From positions 124,001-188,000 of the forward strand of contig WIXG01000130.1 of assembly GCA_009869945.1 (NCBI GenBank): a stretch of DNA of 64,000 nt, given 5' to 3'. Below the pieces are notes generated by a model. That model worked only from the letters and a program-made list of their open reading frames with translations, was not told the DNA's origin and searched no databases. The translations under genes were made by a program, and so were the position numbers. This stretch comes from Mesaphorura yosii. Taxonomy: Eukaryota > Arthropoda > Collembola > Poduromorpha > Tullbergiidae. Of this stretch, positions 48,701-59,100 are shown piece after piece (the first letter of the stretch is position 1; each line of letters starts with the position of its first letter).

Positions 48701-50680
48701 CTGCAATTTGCAGCAGGACGGCCGAACTCACAGCGCCCGGATCCGGACCACACCTGGAGGCGTCGCTCGCAACATGGCGGAAGCTCTCACCCGACTCGGA
48801 AAGCGACCGCTCCTCATTTCGGCCATTGGGCCGGATCCTTTTGGCCAGCAAATACTAGAAAATGCTGCCCGGGCCGGAATGGTGAGTGGGAATTGGGTTG
48901 GAATTAAATAGCAAATGCACACTTTCTTATGCCAACGCCATGCTGCTGGCACTCAAAGGCAAAGGCTCGCTGGAATTGGAGAGGTCGGAAGCCAAATTGT
49001 TGAATAAATGATGTAAATAAGAATGAGACGATGATGGGAATGTCAATTTGTGTGATTCGAAGTGAAAGCAATGCCGAATGCGAAATACCAAATACAAAAC
49101 CTTACACGACTCGACTCCAGTCGCTGTCGCAGTGAGTATATTAAAGATCAAGTTCCAGAAATAATGCTCCTCTGCATTGCACGGCTCGTAAGTTCAGTAC
49201 GCTGAGAGATTTCCAATAACTTCTTTCTCCTAACCGAATCGAATTCTGTGCTTTAGCCAAGCGTTGGCGTTACAGTAGGGAAAGCCAAAGCTATTTCCAT
49301 TGCCATTGCTATTGAATATGATATTTGATATGCGATCGTGATCATGCCTGGCTTTTTTCGTTTCAGAACACCGGAGGAATTCTGATTTCAAGCGCCAGCG
49401 CGCAGGAAATCACAGCAATTTACTCCGCACTCCTTTCAGCATCGGGCGAGTGCCTCTTCGGTCTGGGCGACATGCACATTCATGGCCTCGTGTCGCCGTC
49501 CCTCGTCCGGAGCCACGAGCGGGCAATTGCGTCAGCGCCGCTGGTCGTGCTGGACACCAACCTGTCGGCCGAGACGCTGGCGAGCGTGCTGGAGCTGTGC
49601 AGCGCTAATTCGATTCCAGGTGGGCCGGTTGACATTTAAGGATTCATTTGATCTCTTCATCATCCACGCACACGGAGCGCTGAACACAAAACCACTTCAT
49701 TTGACAATTGAGGGCTTTCCACGTTCCACCTCTTCGACTCTTTGTCCTTCTCTGCTCCTGACAATTGAAGCATTTATTCTGTACAGATGAAACCACAACC
49801 GCGCTCACGCTTCCCACCTCCAGCCTCCTGCCCCGTGCAAGCACGATAAGAATACTCTGAATTTCTTTCATCTCTAAAATAAGTTTCGCATTGCTTTGTT
49901 GCTCTCTCACGCACGCAGCAGAGTGAAGCAGACGAGGAAATGTTGGCATTGGCAGGAGAAAGTTTCTCGCCTCCAAATTAAATTTTTCTATTCCAAATTC
50001 TTCTTTTCTTATTCCTATTGCCTACTCCTATTTTTGCTTCCCTGCTCGCGTTCTGACGATGAGACGATACACTGCGTTCAATTTACAAAGAGATATTGAA
50101 ATGACAACTCCGAGCACTTTCTGTTTATCGACGCGACTTGTAGCAAAAGGTCAAAACTGCTTGCTTGGCGTGAGCATAAATGTCACCTTACGTCAACACC
50201 TTTTCTCTCACAGTTTGGCTGGAACCCACGGAAATGCGGAAGGTCACGAAGGTTCTGGAGACACCGAGCGAATACTGGTCGTGTATTCAGTTTATGTCGC
50301 CCAACATGCAAGAATTAATCAGCCTCACGAGCAACGAGAACGACGCAGACGCCGGCTCAGAGAATTTGTCCTCCTACGTCGCGAAGTGTTTCGACAAATT
50401 CACGGGACTCCGACTGATCATGCTGACGAAAGGCAAGGAAGGATTTTCGGTGTTCTGCAGGAGCCAACACTCCAACGCCAACGTCGTCAACTTTCCTCCG
50501 CCCGAGTTGAAGCACACGGATATCGTGCGGAGCGTCTCGGGCGCTGGTGACTGCCTGAACGCGGGATTCATCGCCGGGTTGCTGGAAGGACGCACACTGC
50601 GTGAATGCGCGGCCAGAGGAACGGCGTGTGCAAAGAAATCATTGTTATCAACTTCAAATGTGCCAACCTCATTCAATTAG
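15730..50680 (+). CDS. Pseudouridine-5'-phosphate glycosidase fused to a PfkB kinase
   Basis: Bifunctional pseudouridine catabolism enzyme. The PfkB half would phosphorylate pseudouridine; the PsuG half cleaves the C-glycosidic bond to uracil and ribose 5-phosphate. Ten exons: 15730-15981, 17003-17167, 17254-17329, 17384-17526, 17615-17836, 20414-20836, 20926-20985, 48714-48881, 49367-49619, 50214-50680; all phases close to 742 residues. The PsuG part (about 45-365) shows [60 protein letters not shown] and [13 protein letters not shown] Ser-rich linker (about 365-425) leads to the PfkB part with [42 protein letters not shown] and the signature [15 protein letters not shown] with the catalytic Asp. 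The basic N-terminus before residue 45, free of acidic residues for its first 27 positions, looks like a mitochondrial presequence. Intron 7 is about 27.7 kb. Exon 8 could start 3 bases later. Confidence 0.92.
16364..16373. repeat. Left target-site duplication of the fold-back element
   Basis: CCAAAGTTAG, repeated exactly at 16764-16773 on the other side of the element. Confidence 0.6.
16374..16763. mobile_element. Fold-back (MITE-like) element with telomere-like centre
   Basis: A near-complete palindrome in intron 1 of the fusion gene. The left arm (about 16374-16531) matches the reverse complement of the right arm (about 16591-16763) with few mismatches, apart from small indels and a 21-base extra segment in the right arm. 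Both arms carry the motif AAAGGGGGCTCATGAAAA and a stretch ending in (CCTAA)n, or (TTAGG)n in the other arm, facing a loop of about 60 bases. The direct repeat CCAAAGTTAG at 16364-16373 and 16764-16773 looks like a target-site duplication of 8 to 10 bp; its exact edge is ambiguous because the element ends share bases with it. No protein is encoded, so it is non-autonomous. The superfamily is not identified. Confidence 0.75.
16514..16530. repeat. Interstitial (CCTAA)n telomere-like motif
   Basis: Three units of the arthropod telomere repeat on the inner side of the left arm. Its mirror, (TTAGG)3, is at 16595-16610. Confidence 0.7.
16764..16773. repeat. Right target-site duplication of the fold-back element
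   Basis: Second copy of CCAAAGTTAG. One or two bases may belong to the element end rather than to the duplication. Confidence 0.6.
17837..18766. other. Intron 5 of the fusion gene, left part
   Basis: No exon of the fusion gene is missing here, because the PsuG domain reads continuously from PIPK to EFEASG across the intron. The stretch also holds the 3' flank of the nested minus-strand cysteine-rich gene. Confidence 0.4.
18767..19531 (-). CDS. Nested cysteine-rich secreted protein, unknown family
   Basis: Lies antisense inside intron 5 of the fusion gene. Exon 1 is 19531-19502 ([10 protein letters not shown]), exon 3 is 19354-18767, and a 9-base microexon at 19443-19435 (Ala-Gly-Gln) between ccag and gtaagt is possible; all joins are phase 0, giving 208 residues with the microexon or 205 without. 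The N-terminus is a short signal-like hydrophobic stretch. The mature part has [39 protein letters not shown], and then Cys/Pro-rich [18 protein letters not shown]. The C-terminal 40 residues are Ser/Pro/Lys-rich. The many cysteines suggest a disulphide-bonded extracellular protein. I know no matching domain. A longer open frame reaching 19411 runs through the acceptor (tttattcgcag) and is judged intronic. Confidence 0.6.
19532..20413. other. Intron 5 of the fusion gene, right part
   Basis: Presumably contains the promoter of the nested minus-strand gene. Open frames here show no family resemblance. Confidence 0.35.
20986..26120. other. Giant intron 7 of the fusion gene, left part
   Basis: The first 5 kb of the 27.7 kb intron, up to the 3' end of the nested tetraspanin. 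No conserved coding sequence, RNA gene or transposon was recognised. The many open frames of 60 to 160 codons lack protein-like composition. A short (TG)n run occurs near 25610. Confidence 0.4.
26121..32783 (-). CDS. Tetraspanin with giant extracellular loop and long tail
   Basis: Nested antisense within the fusion gene's giant intron. Three exons, 32783-32602, 31712-31366 and 27946-26121, close in phase to 784 residues; tetraspanins are usually 220-350. TM1 ([20 protein letters not shown]), TM2 ([20 protein letters not shown]), TM3 ([20 protein letters not shown]) and TM4 ([20 protein letters not shown]) are present. The large loop has the canonical CCG (C163-C164), LPATCC (C202-C203), C405 and GC (C471) cysteines. 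About 200 residues rich in Ser, His, Gln and Asn are inserted between C203 and C405, making the loop about 360 residues instead of about 100. After TM4 a roughly 280-residue low-complexity tail follows (Gly, Ser, Asn, Thr, His), against the usual 10 to 20. Tetraspanins organise membrane microdomains; the partner here is unknown. A second Met (MRYYRLWIY) is an alternative start. Confidence 0.88.
27947..31365. other. Intron 2 of the tetraspanin gene
   Basis: A 3.4 kb intron, also intronic to the fusion gene on the other strand. Nothing recognised. The phase join (AAC G then AA TCC) gives the expected loop sequence, so no coding exon is missing. Confidence 0.45.
31713..32601. other. Intron 1 of the tetraspanin gene
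   Basis: An 889-base intron between TM1 and TM2, flanked by gtaaga and ctacag. No content recognised. Confidence 0.5.
32784..48713. other. Giant intron 7 of the fusion gene, right part
   Basis: Sixteen kilobases with no gene that I can support. The left end must contain the tetraspanin promoter and 5' UTR. Simple repeats are minor: (TGCC)5 at 36944-36963 and short GGTC runs near 44300. The open frames are typical of moderately GC-rich non-coding DNA and show no hydrophobic, catalytic or cysteine pattern that I recognise. Confidence 0.4.
36944..36963. repeat. (TGCC)5 microsatellite
   Basis: Five perfect tandem TGCC units inside the giant intron. Confidence 0.9.
48882..49366. other. Intron 8 of the fusion gene
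   Basis: A 485-base intron within the PfkB part. No content recognised. Confidence 0.6.
49620..50213. other. Intron 9 of the fusion gene
   Basis: A 594-base intron splitting the codon between SIP and [10 protein letters not shown]. No content recognised. Confidence 0.6.
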
Positions 50681-50767
50681 AATGTATAGCTTTTATTCTC
50701 TTTTAATATTAATGCGATATAAATACCGGATTTGTTGTATTGAATCGTAAAGTGTACGAGTCTCAAG

Positions 50768-50773
50768 ATTAAA
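50768..50773 (+). terminator. Candidate poly(A) signal of the fusion gene
   Basis: ATTAAA about 90 bases after the fusion-gene stop, in the 274 bp between two convergent genes. Confidence 0.4.
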
Positions 50774-50954
50774 GACACCAAATTTTAACGTGTTGGTCGA
50801 TAATTAACAAGAAGCCTGCTAGTTTGCCATTTTCTAGTTAAAACTTGTGGGTTTCTCGCATTGCACGTCGTGAATCTAATTCTTGATCTTGATCTCGACT
50901 ACTCCAGGTTGTCCAAGAAAGTGTGTACCGAATTGTCTGGTTTTTGTCCACGGC

Positions 50955-52154
50955 TTAGTGCTGATTTCCGAAAGTGTTGTGGCTCTTTATGTTGTGAACC
51001 GAGTACTTGTTGTACAGACCCCAAACGCTCATCATGAACTTCTCATTGTACTTGACAGGTGAGTACGAATCTATAATTACAAGAAATAACAATGGTTATA
51101 GTTAATTTCGTGAAACCGACGCATTCGTTTTTTGGCAGCTTCATAAAATTCAAAGCCATTTCCCTTTTAAAAAAACAACTTATTTGACTATCTTATTTGA
51201 GGTATATTTCCTTTTTGTATTGTTTACCTCTGTCACTGTTGCTCTTCAAGTTGGAGCTCTGAAAGTATGACGACTGTGACTTTTGATCCGAACCAGCCCA
51301 TGAACTGCCATTTCCGTCCTTGGACGCATTGATGTTGTCCCGGACCTTCAAGGCAGCAAATGCACCCGACATTTCCGCTTGCTTTTCAGAATCTGTAATG
51401 AAAACAATGAAAAACGTCAAATATAGCGAATAGCAGTGGCGCTCATTTCCTGTCTAATCAAAATATCCGAATCTCAAAATGCATGAAACATCTTTAACGG
51501 CGAAGGCTGAGGCTTTCGTTAATCGTTATTAATTAGCGCTATCAACTCATTTACCTCTTAGAAATCTACGTTATAGGCCATATTCATAGTCAGAGAATGG
51601 CCTTTGATCTGTATCATGTACAAGCTCATTCCTTGCCTTTGGAGAAGGTCATCAGATAACGGACAAAGGGCAAAGTACTTTACATATTAAACTTAGTTAG
51701 CTTGGACATTCCATCGAATTTCAAACTCACTAAGGATTAAGTCCTTTAACTCTTTATGTGCTTGACAGATTTTTTCTTTTGAATGGTGGCCCTGAAACTG
51801 AATTTAAGATCCGCAACTTCCTGCTTCACTTTCCATTCATATGTTTCATTCATGAGCCATATTCAACGAATTGCATAAGTTTCTCTGTGGAGTTGCATAT
51901 CGAAATGAAAACAGGTTATTCTTGAATCACCACATTTCATCGCATAAATTGTGCAATCACGAATCAGGTAGCGTAAACGTGGGACTTTGTGTCTATCATC
52001 TTAACTGATACGAATTGGGGCTTAACTTACATGTGCAAGGCAGAATTTCTGAAGGTATTTCCACAGTGGTGGAAGTGATTGCTGTTGGAACAGCAGAAAT
52101 CACTGGCTGACTAGAATCGTTGCTGCTCAGTTTGAGTCTGACTTGGAATCTCAT
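50955..52154 (-). CDS. Small orphan protein
   Basis: Family not recognised. Three exons, 52154-52031, 51392-51228 and 51070-50955, have good splice sites (gtaagt, attacag, ctatag) and close in phase to 134 residues. The product is hydrophilic and Ser/Asn/Lys-rich. The first 40 residues are Ser/Thr/Val/Pro-rich, the middle has AEMSGAFAALKVRDNINASK, and the C-terminus has YNEKFMMSVWGLYNKYSVHN before ending GNQH. No signal peptide, membrane span or cysteine pattern is seen, so a cytoplasmic or nuclear protein is likely. It converges tail to tail with the fusion gene. Exons 2 and 3 are better supported than exon 1, whose Met is the first in frame and could be preceded by other exons. Confidence 0.55.
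51393..52030. other. Intron 1 of the small orphan gene
   Basis: A 638-base intron. No content recognised. Confidence 0.45.
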
Positions 52155-55100
52155 AAAAGTATACTTGGGTTAATACAGTGAAACAAGTACGTTTGTAGTT
52201 TGAGATGACGTGGAAGGACGTGGAAGGCAATTAACCAGTTAATTAGTAATACAACGGGAGATAAGAAAGTAATACAAATCGTAAACTCGATCGTTATTCT
52301 GTGCTGGAGCGATCACTTGGGTGCTGGACTCAAAATTGGCGAAGATAACGAAAACACGGTTGAAGAATTCAGTGGAGGAATGAAGCACGAAGAGGGCGAA
52401 GAAGTGACTGATGACTTGCTTGGATTGGCGTGCTCAATTTATATATCATCATCTCGTGCTCTCTGCTCTGGTCAGTTGATTCAGACGCCTCGATGAAGAT
52501 GTGGTCGTGACTTGTGTCGTGGCACGACGCGAGGAGTGGTCGTCGTCCATCTAGAGCGTGAATGCGACTTGGATTAAGCGTTAGGTACTCCAGATCCAGA
52601 TCCGGACGAGAGCTGAGCTGATGAGAAGATCAATTGACTGCAGTCATCGCTTTGGACTCGCCAGTAATTACAAGTGCACGTGTTAAGAGGCTGATCCGTC
52701 TTAGTCGCCTTATTGATGTGACATTATTATGATGAGATGAGTATTACGTCTTCGACAAGCCGATTTGAGAAATTATCATCTAACCCCCATTTGTCTCGCC
52801 GCAGCGCAGCACGAGGGTTATCACATGAGATGGGATTAGCGAGCCACAGCCACAGTTAAATATTTAAATGAACGAATGACGAATGAATGAGTACAGGGTT
52901 TAGAATTTACAGCCGGTCGGTCGGTCATGCATCTATCCGACTTGGAGATTAGCGTCGTTTGGAGATGCGTCATTGTCATCAAATGTCAAATCACGCGACG
53001 AAAGCGGAATCGGACGTCGAACAGGAACACACGGCATAGCGGCGTGAGGTTCATCTCGTTAAATCCTGGAAACCACTTGACCGACCCTGTGTCACGCCTA
53101 AGACATCTCCAAACTATGTATTCCAGATTTCGGCTTCAGGGTATAGAAGATGCATGCATTCTTCAATATGAATTGAATTCTCGCAGTGATTATGAACCTA
53201 ACCTTGAAATTAAGATGAGAGACACAGATTTCAGCTTAAAAGTTCACTCAAGATCGCAGAACAAAGTTCAGGAATGTCGACTCCTTCGTATTGTGAAGAT
53301 CAGGAATAATACTCAATAAGCGAGGATGTATTGAGTACTCTCAGTAGTGTAATTCTTCAATTTGTTTTTGCACATATTCCTTTTAGCCAGTTAAAAGCGG
53401 TTTAGTCTTTAAGATAGGAAACAGTCAGCAAAGGTTTGCATGTTTTTGAATCTAGTAAATCCTAACAAATTAATCAGATAGAGTTTGATGTCAAAACTGA
53501 TCTCACCGTCAAAGTTTAAGTTTCTTGACTTTGACCTTTCATAGTAGCTCTTGGACGATCTAGAAAAATGCAAATTGTGCACCGCACATGCAAGTAAGGT
53601 GGAAGAGTGAGGATGGCAAGGAGGAGTCAAATGATTGACTGCACGACACGGGAAGAACTTTGGTCATGTCATGCGTCCATGTTCGCACTCAAGTCCACTT
53701 TCCATGTTCGGCCAGTCAAGTGATTTCAGTCTCGGACGTAAGCTGCGAGTGCACGAGTTGTTTTTCCAGGCGACTCCACACGCAGCGTTGACTCGGAGGT
53801 TATCATGGACTGAGCTGATCATCCCTGACTTTCGTATGCATATGAGGATCTGGAATCTGTTCATCTTTCTCACGGATTTGATTCAACTTTACTTACGAGC
53901 GACTGCAGCAGCAGCGTTAGTGTTAGGCCAGATGAGATATGAAGAATGATGTCATATAATCACAAGCGTCAGCGTGAAGTCACAAATGCTGCTCTCATTT
54001 TCTCTTGACTTCCAGTGAACTGTTTGGGAACTTACGAAAACAAGGGCATGCAAAGATTAATCATCGCGATATCACTCATTACGAGATTACGAGTTACGAC
54101 TATGGCGTGAGCGACACACACCCACTTTTGGCTGCATGCCATAAATCTCGTAACATCTTAACTGATAAGCTATAAGCTGCTGACACAAACAAATTGATCT
54201 TAGAGCTTATTTTTTTTAAAAATAATCCCTCTTCACTCATTCTATTCGCATTTGTTGTGGTCATTCAAAGCAGTCGCAGTCGGTCGGTCAGTAATCCGCG
54301 TCCATGCAGATACGATGGACGGTTGGTTGGTGTGGACAAGACAAGGCCATTTTACGTAAGCTGTAAGCAACAGATAGCCGGAATTCTTTCAGTCAAAGCC
54401 AACAGTAGTTTGGCAACCAACTGATTTCGACTTTGGAGCTGAAGGATTGATTAAGCTGTCGTGTACGCAGATTCAGTCATGTCGTGTTTATGTAACTGAT
54501 TGAAATCATTGAAATCAGCATTGGATGACGCATTTAGCATTCGCAAAAAACAGCTGTCAGGGTCTCAGCCGGATACCGGATGTCAATGCCGGCTGTGGCT
54601 CTGCGTGACATTGAAAATTCGTGAATCATGAATCAGGCTACAATAAATTGCTGTATCGCAGTAACAGAAAGCCAGTTATTTAAAGAATTTTTACTACGCA
54701 GTACTTTGTAATCTCCTTTGAAGTGAAGTCTGAAGATAAACCGAGTTCATTTCCTCCTGGGGAGGGCAAGCCAGATAAAAGATAATGGCAATGGGTGGTG
54801 CTATCACCCACGTCAGTAAATTTCCACTTGTGGATTACGCGATTACGCCAAGCCAAGCCCAAGCCCAAGCTCGTCCACACTGCCGTCTTGCGCCTGAAGA
54901 TTTGTCTTCAACTGAAAATGCTTGCACGGCGGATTAAAGAAATAGTTTCAAGTAGCTGTGCTGTGAACTATGAACAGAAAAGAGTTCAATCATTAAATAA
55001 GTTTACATCTCGTGCGGTGTAAATGGAAGTAATTTTGTTTATTCATTCTAAACAAGTAGAAAGGCTGAATTATTACGAGACAATACAGCCTACCGGAACA

Positions 55101-56126
55101 ATTCTGCATTTCTCACAGCTGTAATTAGTAATTTAGTAAATTACCTATCTTACGTAAGTATTTCAAGATCAATCTATCAAATATCATACAAGTGAAAGTT
55201 GTCATCACATTTTTGGCAAATAACTGATGGAATTCATTTGCAATTCGCACAAGTTTGACTCTTCCCCCTCCCTAATTTACATCTACAACGTGGTACGCGG
55301 TTAATTCAGCTCTTCAGGATCAAGTTACTAGGATAAGTGGTAATTATTTGCACTGCAGTATGTATAAATGTTCAAGAGTAGAAAACGTGTAACTAAACTA
55401 AATGCATAGAGTCGCTTAGTCTAAAACGGCAAATACTGAGAAAGGTCAGCGCCGAGATAACAATGAGTGAACACATTTGCGGAAATTAATTAATTATTGT
55501 TATCTGTTATCGTTCGTTTACAGTTTGTGCTACATGATTACAAGCATTCAAGTTTGCAATCTGCAAGACATTATTAACGCAATGGGCAATGGCAAAGAGC
55601 ATTTGATTATTCAAGGCCAATCTTAGCATTGCTTACAAGAGAGACGTCGTAATTATTATCAGTTTCGTACTTAAAGATTCAAATGCCTACAGCAAGCTTC
55701 CAGCCGTTCTGAATTGTCTAAACACCCGTCAAGTTTCGGATCCTGACTTCTGAAGGAAGATTCGGCTACGCTTGCCGTTCTTTGGCTTTCGTACTTTCTA
55801 GATTGGCAATAAGTTTCTTCCAATCACAATCATTTGAAAAATTACAACAAAACAGAATCTCAGACTTGAAGAAGTTGTGAATTGTTACGCTTCGGAGAAT
55901 TATATATATTATTATTAGGTTCAAGTTAATGCAAGTACGTCAGTACGAAAATGCATAGATAGTCGGCACTAAAACGTATATTATTTGTAAAATTGTCCTA
56001 CTGCACGCCGAAAGGCGATAAATTGTTCAATCGTTTTCTCTGATCAGATCCCTGCCAATCCTGTTTGCAGTTGCTTGACTATTTCGTATTCCTTCTCCCC
56101 TGAGTTAATTTCAATTTTTATCACTG
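52155..56126. other. Intergenic, orphan gene to ASAP
   Basis: About 4 kb holding the orphan gene promoter on the left and the ASAP 3' UTR on the right. A 130-codon open frame at 52927-53319 has no family resemblance or splice context. No repeats, RNA genes or transposons were recognised. Confidence 0.4.
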
Positions 56127-59100
56127 TCAAAGAAATTCGACGAAAGAAACTGGAAACATTCCGCGTCGACTTCCGGTTTCATCCAAGACGAGTCCTTCCA
56201 TCCAGTTGTCGTCTTCTGTTCTTTCGTTCAATATGAGAATTATGTCGCCCTGATGAAACGAAATTTCGTCTGTATTATCGGCGTCACAATCGTAGAGCGC
56301 TCGGCATTTCTGGAAGTCAAATAAAAATTATATTCACCACATGCACATTGACAATATTTCAATCCATTCCTTACCCGGTAATTATCAGCATCAATTGGAA
56401 ATGGTTTATTGCTCCCATTTGCTAATACAGCCGCTGGGCCTGGAGTCGTAATAACTTTTCCAGTGTTTGTATTTCCAGCAGAAATGACCGGACTAGGTAG
56501 CGAAGATGGTGATGCGATCGACGGACCACCAAGTGTAACTCCACTCATTATGCTGTATGCATTGGTGGGTAACGGAGTAGATGTATTGTTAAATGATGGC
56601 TGATGTGACTGACTTGAAACGGTAACAGTTGGCGATTGTGGTGGAATACTCGTAGTCTTGCGAAGTGTTGGTGGTTCACCAGGCGGAATAACTAGTCGTC
56701 CAAGTCCCAACTTGCCAATCAACGAGTCGGATGGGCTTCTTGTATGATTTGAGGGTGAAGGCGGTGGCGGAGCTGTTCGTTTATGCCGCATGTTCTTACT
56801 CGAAACAACACTCGCGGCAGAACTGCTAATGCCACTTCCAGGAGTATTCAGACCGCTGCTTCTTAAGTCATCTGAAAAGGTTAAAATATGAATCAGTGAG
56901 TTGAATGCCTATTCAACTGTTATATGTTGATTTGCACGCACTTTCCATTAAGAATGAACTGGGTCTCCGCCTCTTTTCTGGAGTTATGTTCGAGTCATCA
57001 AGGGCAGTTGGTTCATCGTCCGAGAAGTCAGTGGAATCCTCTGCTCCGAGGTTCCAGTCAAAGTCAACAGATTCAAACAACGTTCTTTTCCCCTCCATTG
57101 CATGAAGGAGCTGAGATTAAACGAACACAATTTTAGCGGGTTCAGGCGCTGCTGCAGTAACTTGAGTATACTTGAACTGAACTTACTAAATCTTCGATTG
57201 CCGTGTTTTTCCTTAGCCTGGCCACATCCAATGCAGTCCGCTTTTCATTGTCTTGAATCTGAAGATCCACACCGGCACGAAGGAGTAGTTTGGCAGGCTC
57301 AGATCGTCCATACCACGCACAATAATGCAAAGGTGTGCTTCCAGCGAAAGTTTTCTTATCGGTCGCCCCAGAGTTATGGATGAGGAAATCCACAACTCGT
57401 AAATCGTCCCGAAGAATTGCTACATGCAATGGTGTTTCGCCATCCTCCTAAATCCAAACAGATCTTGAACTTCTGTGCATAAAATTGTCATTTTAAGCAG
57501 TCTGGCAAAATGGCAAAACTTACATTTTCGGGAAGCGGTTGGCCAAGATTGGCTCCCTGAGCCCACGTTCTAACTAGGAGCAACAAGTCGTCAGAGTCAA
57601 CAGCTAACTCTAGACGCTTCATTACCGATTCCTGATCTACAGACTTGGCCACAAATCTCTTCTCAGAGTACTTGGCTCTAATAAAGTCTTCACGCTCCTC
57701 CATTGTGGCAGTTGACGTCGGTTTCTGACCAGCTCTGAGATTTTCTTCTAAAATATCATTAATTGCAGAATTCCCCAATGAAGACGAGAGTATTAACAGC
57801 GACGGTGGAATACGATCCAAGGAGATAGACTGAATTCTTGAGATGCTAACACCCAAAGTTCTATGAACTCCTGAGCATTCTATGCACACGATCACGCCAA
57901 GATTCACAGAGAGCCAAGTCACTTCTGTGAAGGGACAAGCGGCAGGTTGCCAGACTCAATTGATTCCATCTAAGATATTGGCTTATCTTACCTTTTTCTG
58001 AATTGCAGTCTGCGCACCGATCATTTCCTGGCAATCGATGTACGTGCCCAAGAATTGCCTGAGTTAATTCAAGTAATCCATCATTATCCACTTTTTGATC
58101 TAAAGTTTTGGCCATCGATGCCTCCTAAAATTCCCAGATCACAAAATCAGACCATGACCTCAATTCTCAGCTGTCCAACTTAAGAAATGCGGTCAACTTA
58201 CTTTACTGTTCAGTATGACCGAAATCCATTCATCCGCCTCTTCCTCTGAGTGCAGATGATAGGTGCGATTGTACGAGACCAAGTCAAAGAACTTCTTATC
58301 TTCGCTCACAACTTTCAACTGGCAAGTAAGCAGGTTCACACGAGTTGGAAGTTTGCCTTCGTCGCCATGAAATATTTCCAATACGCCGTCTTGAACAGCA
58401 CATTTTCGTTTCTGCCAAACTCGGCGCATTTTCCCCTCAGACTTCTTGTTTAAATAACCGATTTTGGTAACTCCGAGACTTTTGTTCCCTTGCATTTGGT
58501 GTAGCGAGTACGTGCCTTGACCAGCACCTCCTCCGCCTCCACTTTGACTTGTGCTGGAAAGCTGGTGTAAAATATTTAATTAGGACTTGGAAAAGTACGG
58601 CTTGCCAAAAGCATAACAGAATTTAAGGTGTAAGACAGACAAAAATTGTTTACGCAACGTGATAAAGTTAGAAGCAATGCGGTTTGACGTGACAAATGTC
58701 AGTACGATTAATGAGAAGTATGATCGAGCTAAAGCTCCGTGCAAAATTGGTGCAAAACTGAGTACAGAAATTAAAGATGACAGTGCAGAAATAATCAGAA
58801 TCAAAATCAAACGGTGACCGTGTATTACATTGAGAAGCGAGCCGGACATTGAGATACACGCTAGATTTTGCAATACCTCCTTCTCCAAGACCTGTCAAGT
58901 GGTTGAAACAAAATGTTGCAGTTTGGAAATTACGTTGCCATTTTAATTTCAATTGCCGAAATAAACTTACCGAAGTTGTTCGGAGGAGGTTTCCCATTTC
59001 GGTCAACTTTCTCTTTTCTTCCGTTTGCTTTGTACGAATTTTTTGCAAATTATTAGAGAGTATTGTAATGTAAGAACCAAAATGCTCCATTGTCTTCAGA

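Noticed and set aside
32784-48713. Dozens of 60-150 codon frames in the giant intron as nested genes
   Set aside because: None shows a family motif, signal peptide with mature domain, or consistent splice chain. They are judged chance frames.
52927-53319. 130-codon open frame on the plus strand
   Set aside because: No family resemblance, no domain pattern and no splice context. Frames of this size are common in this base composition.
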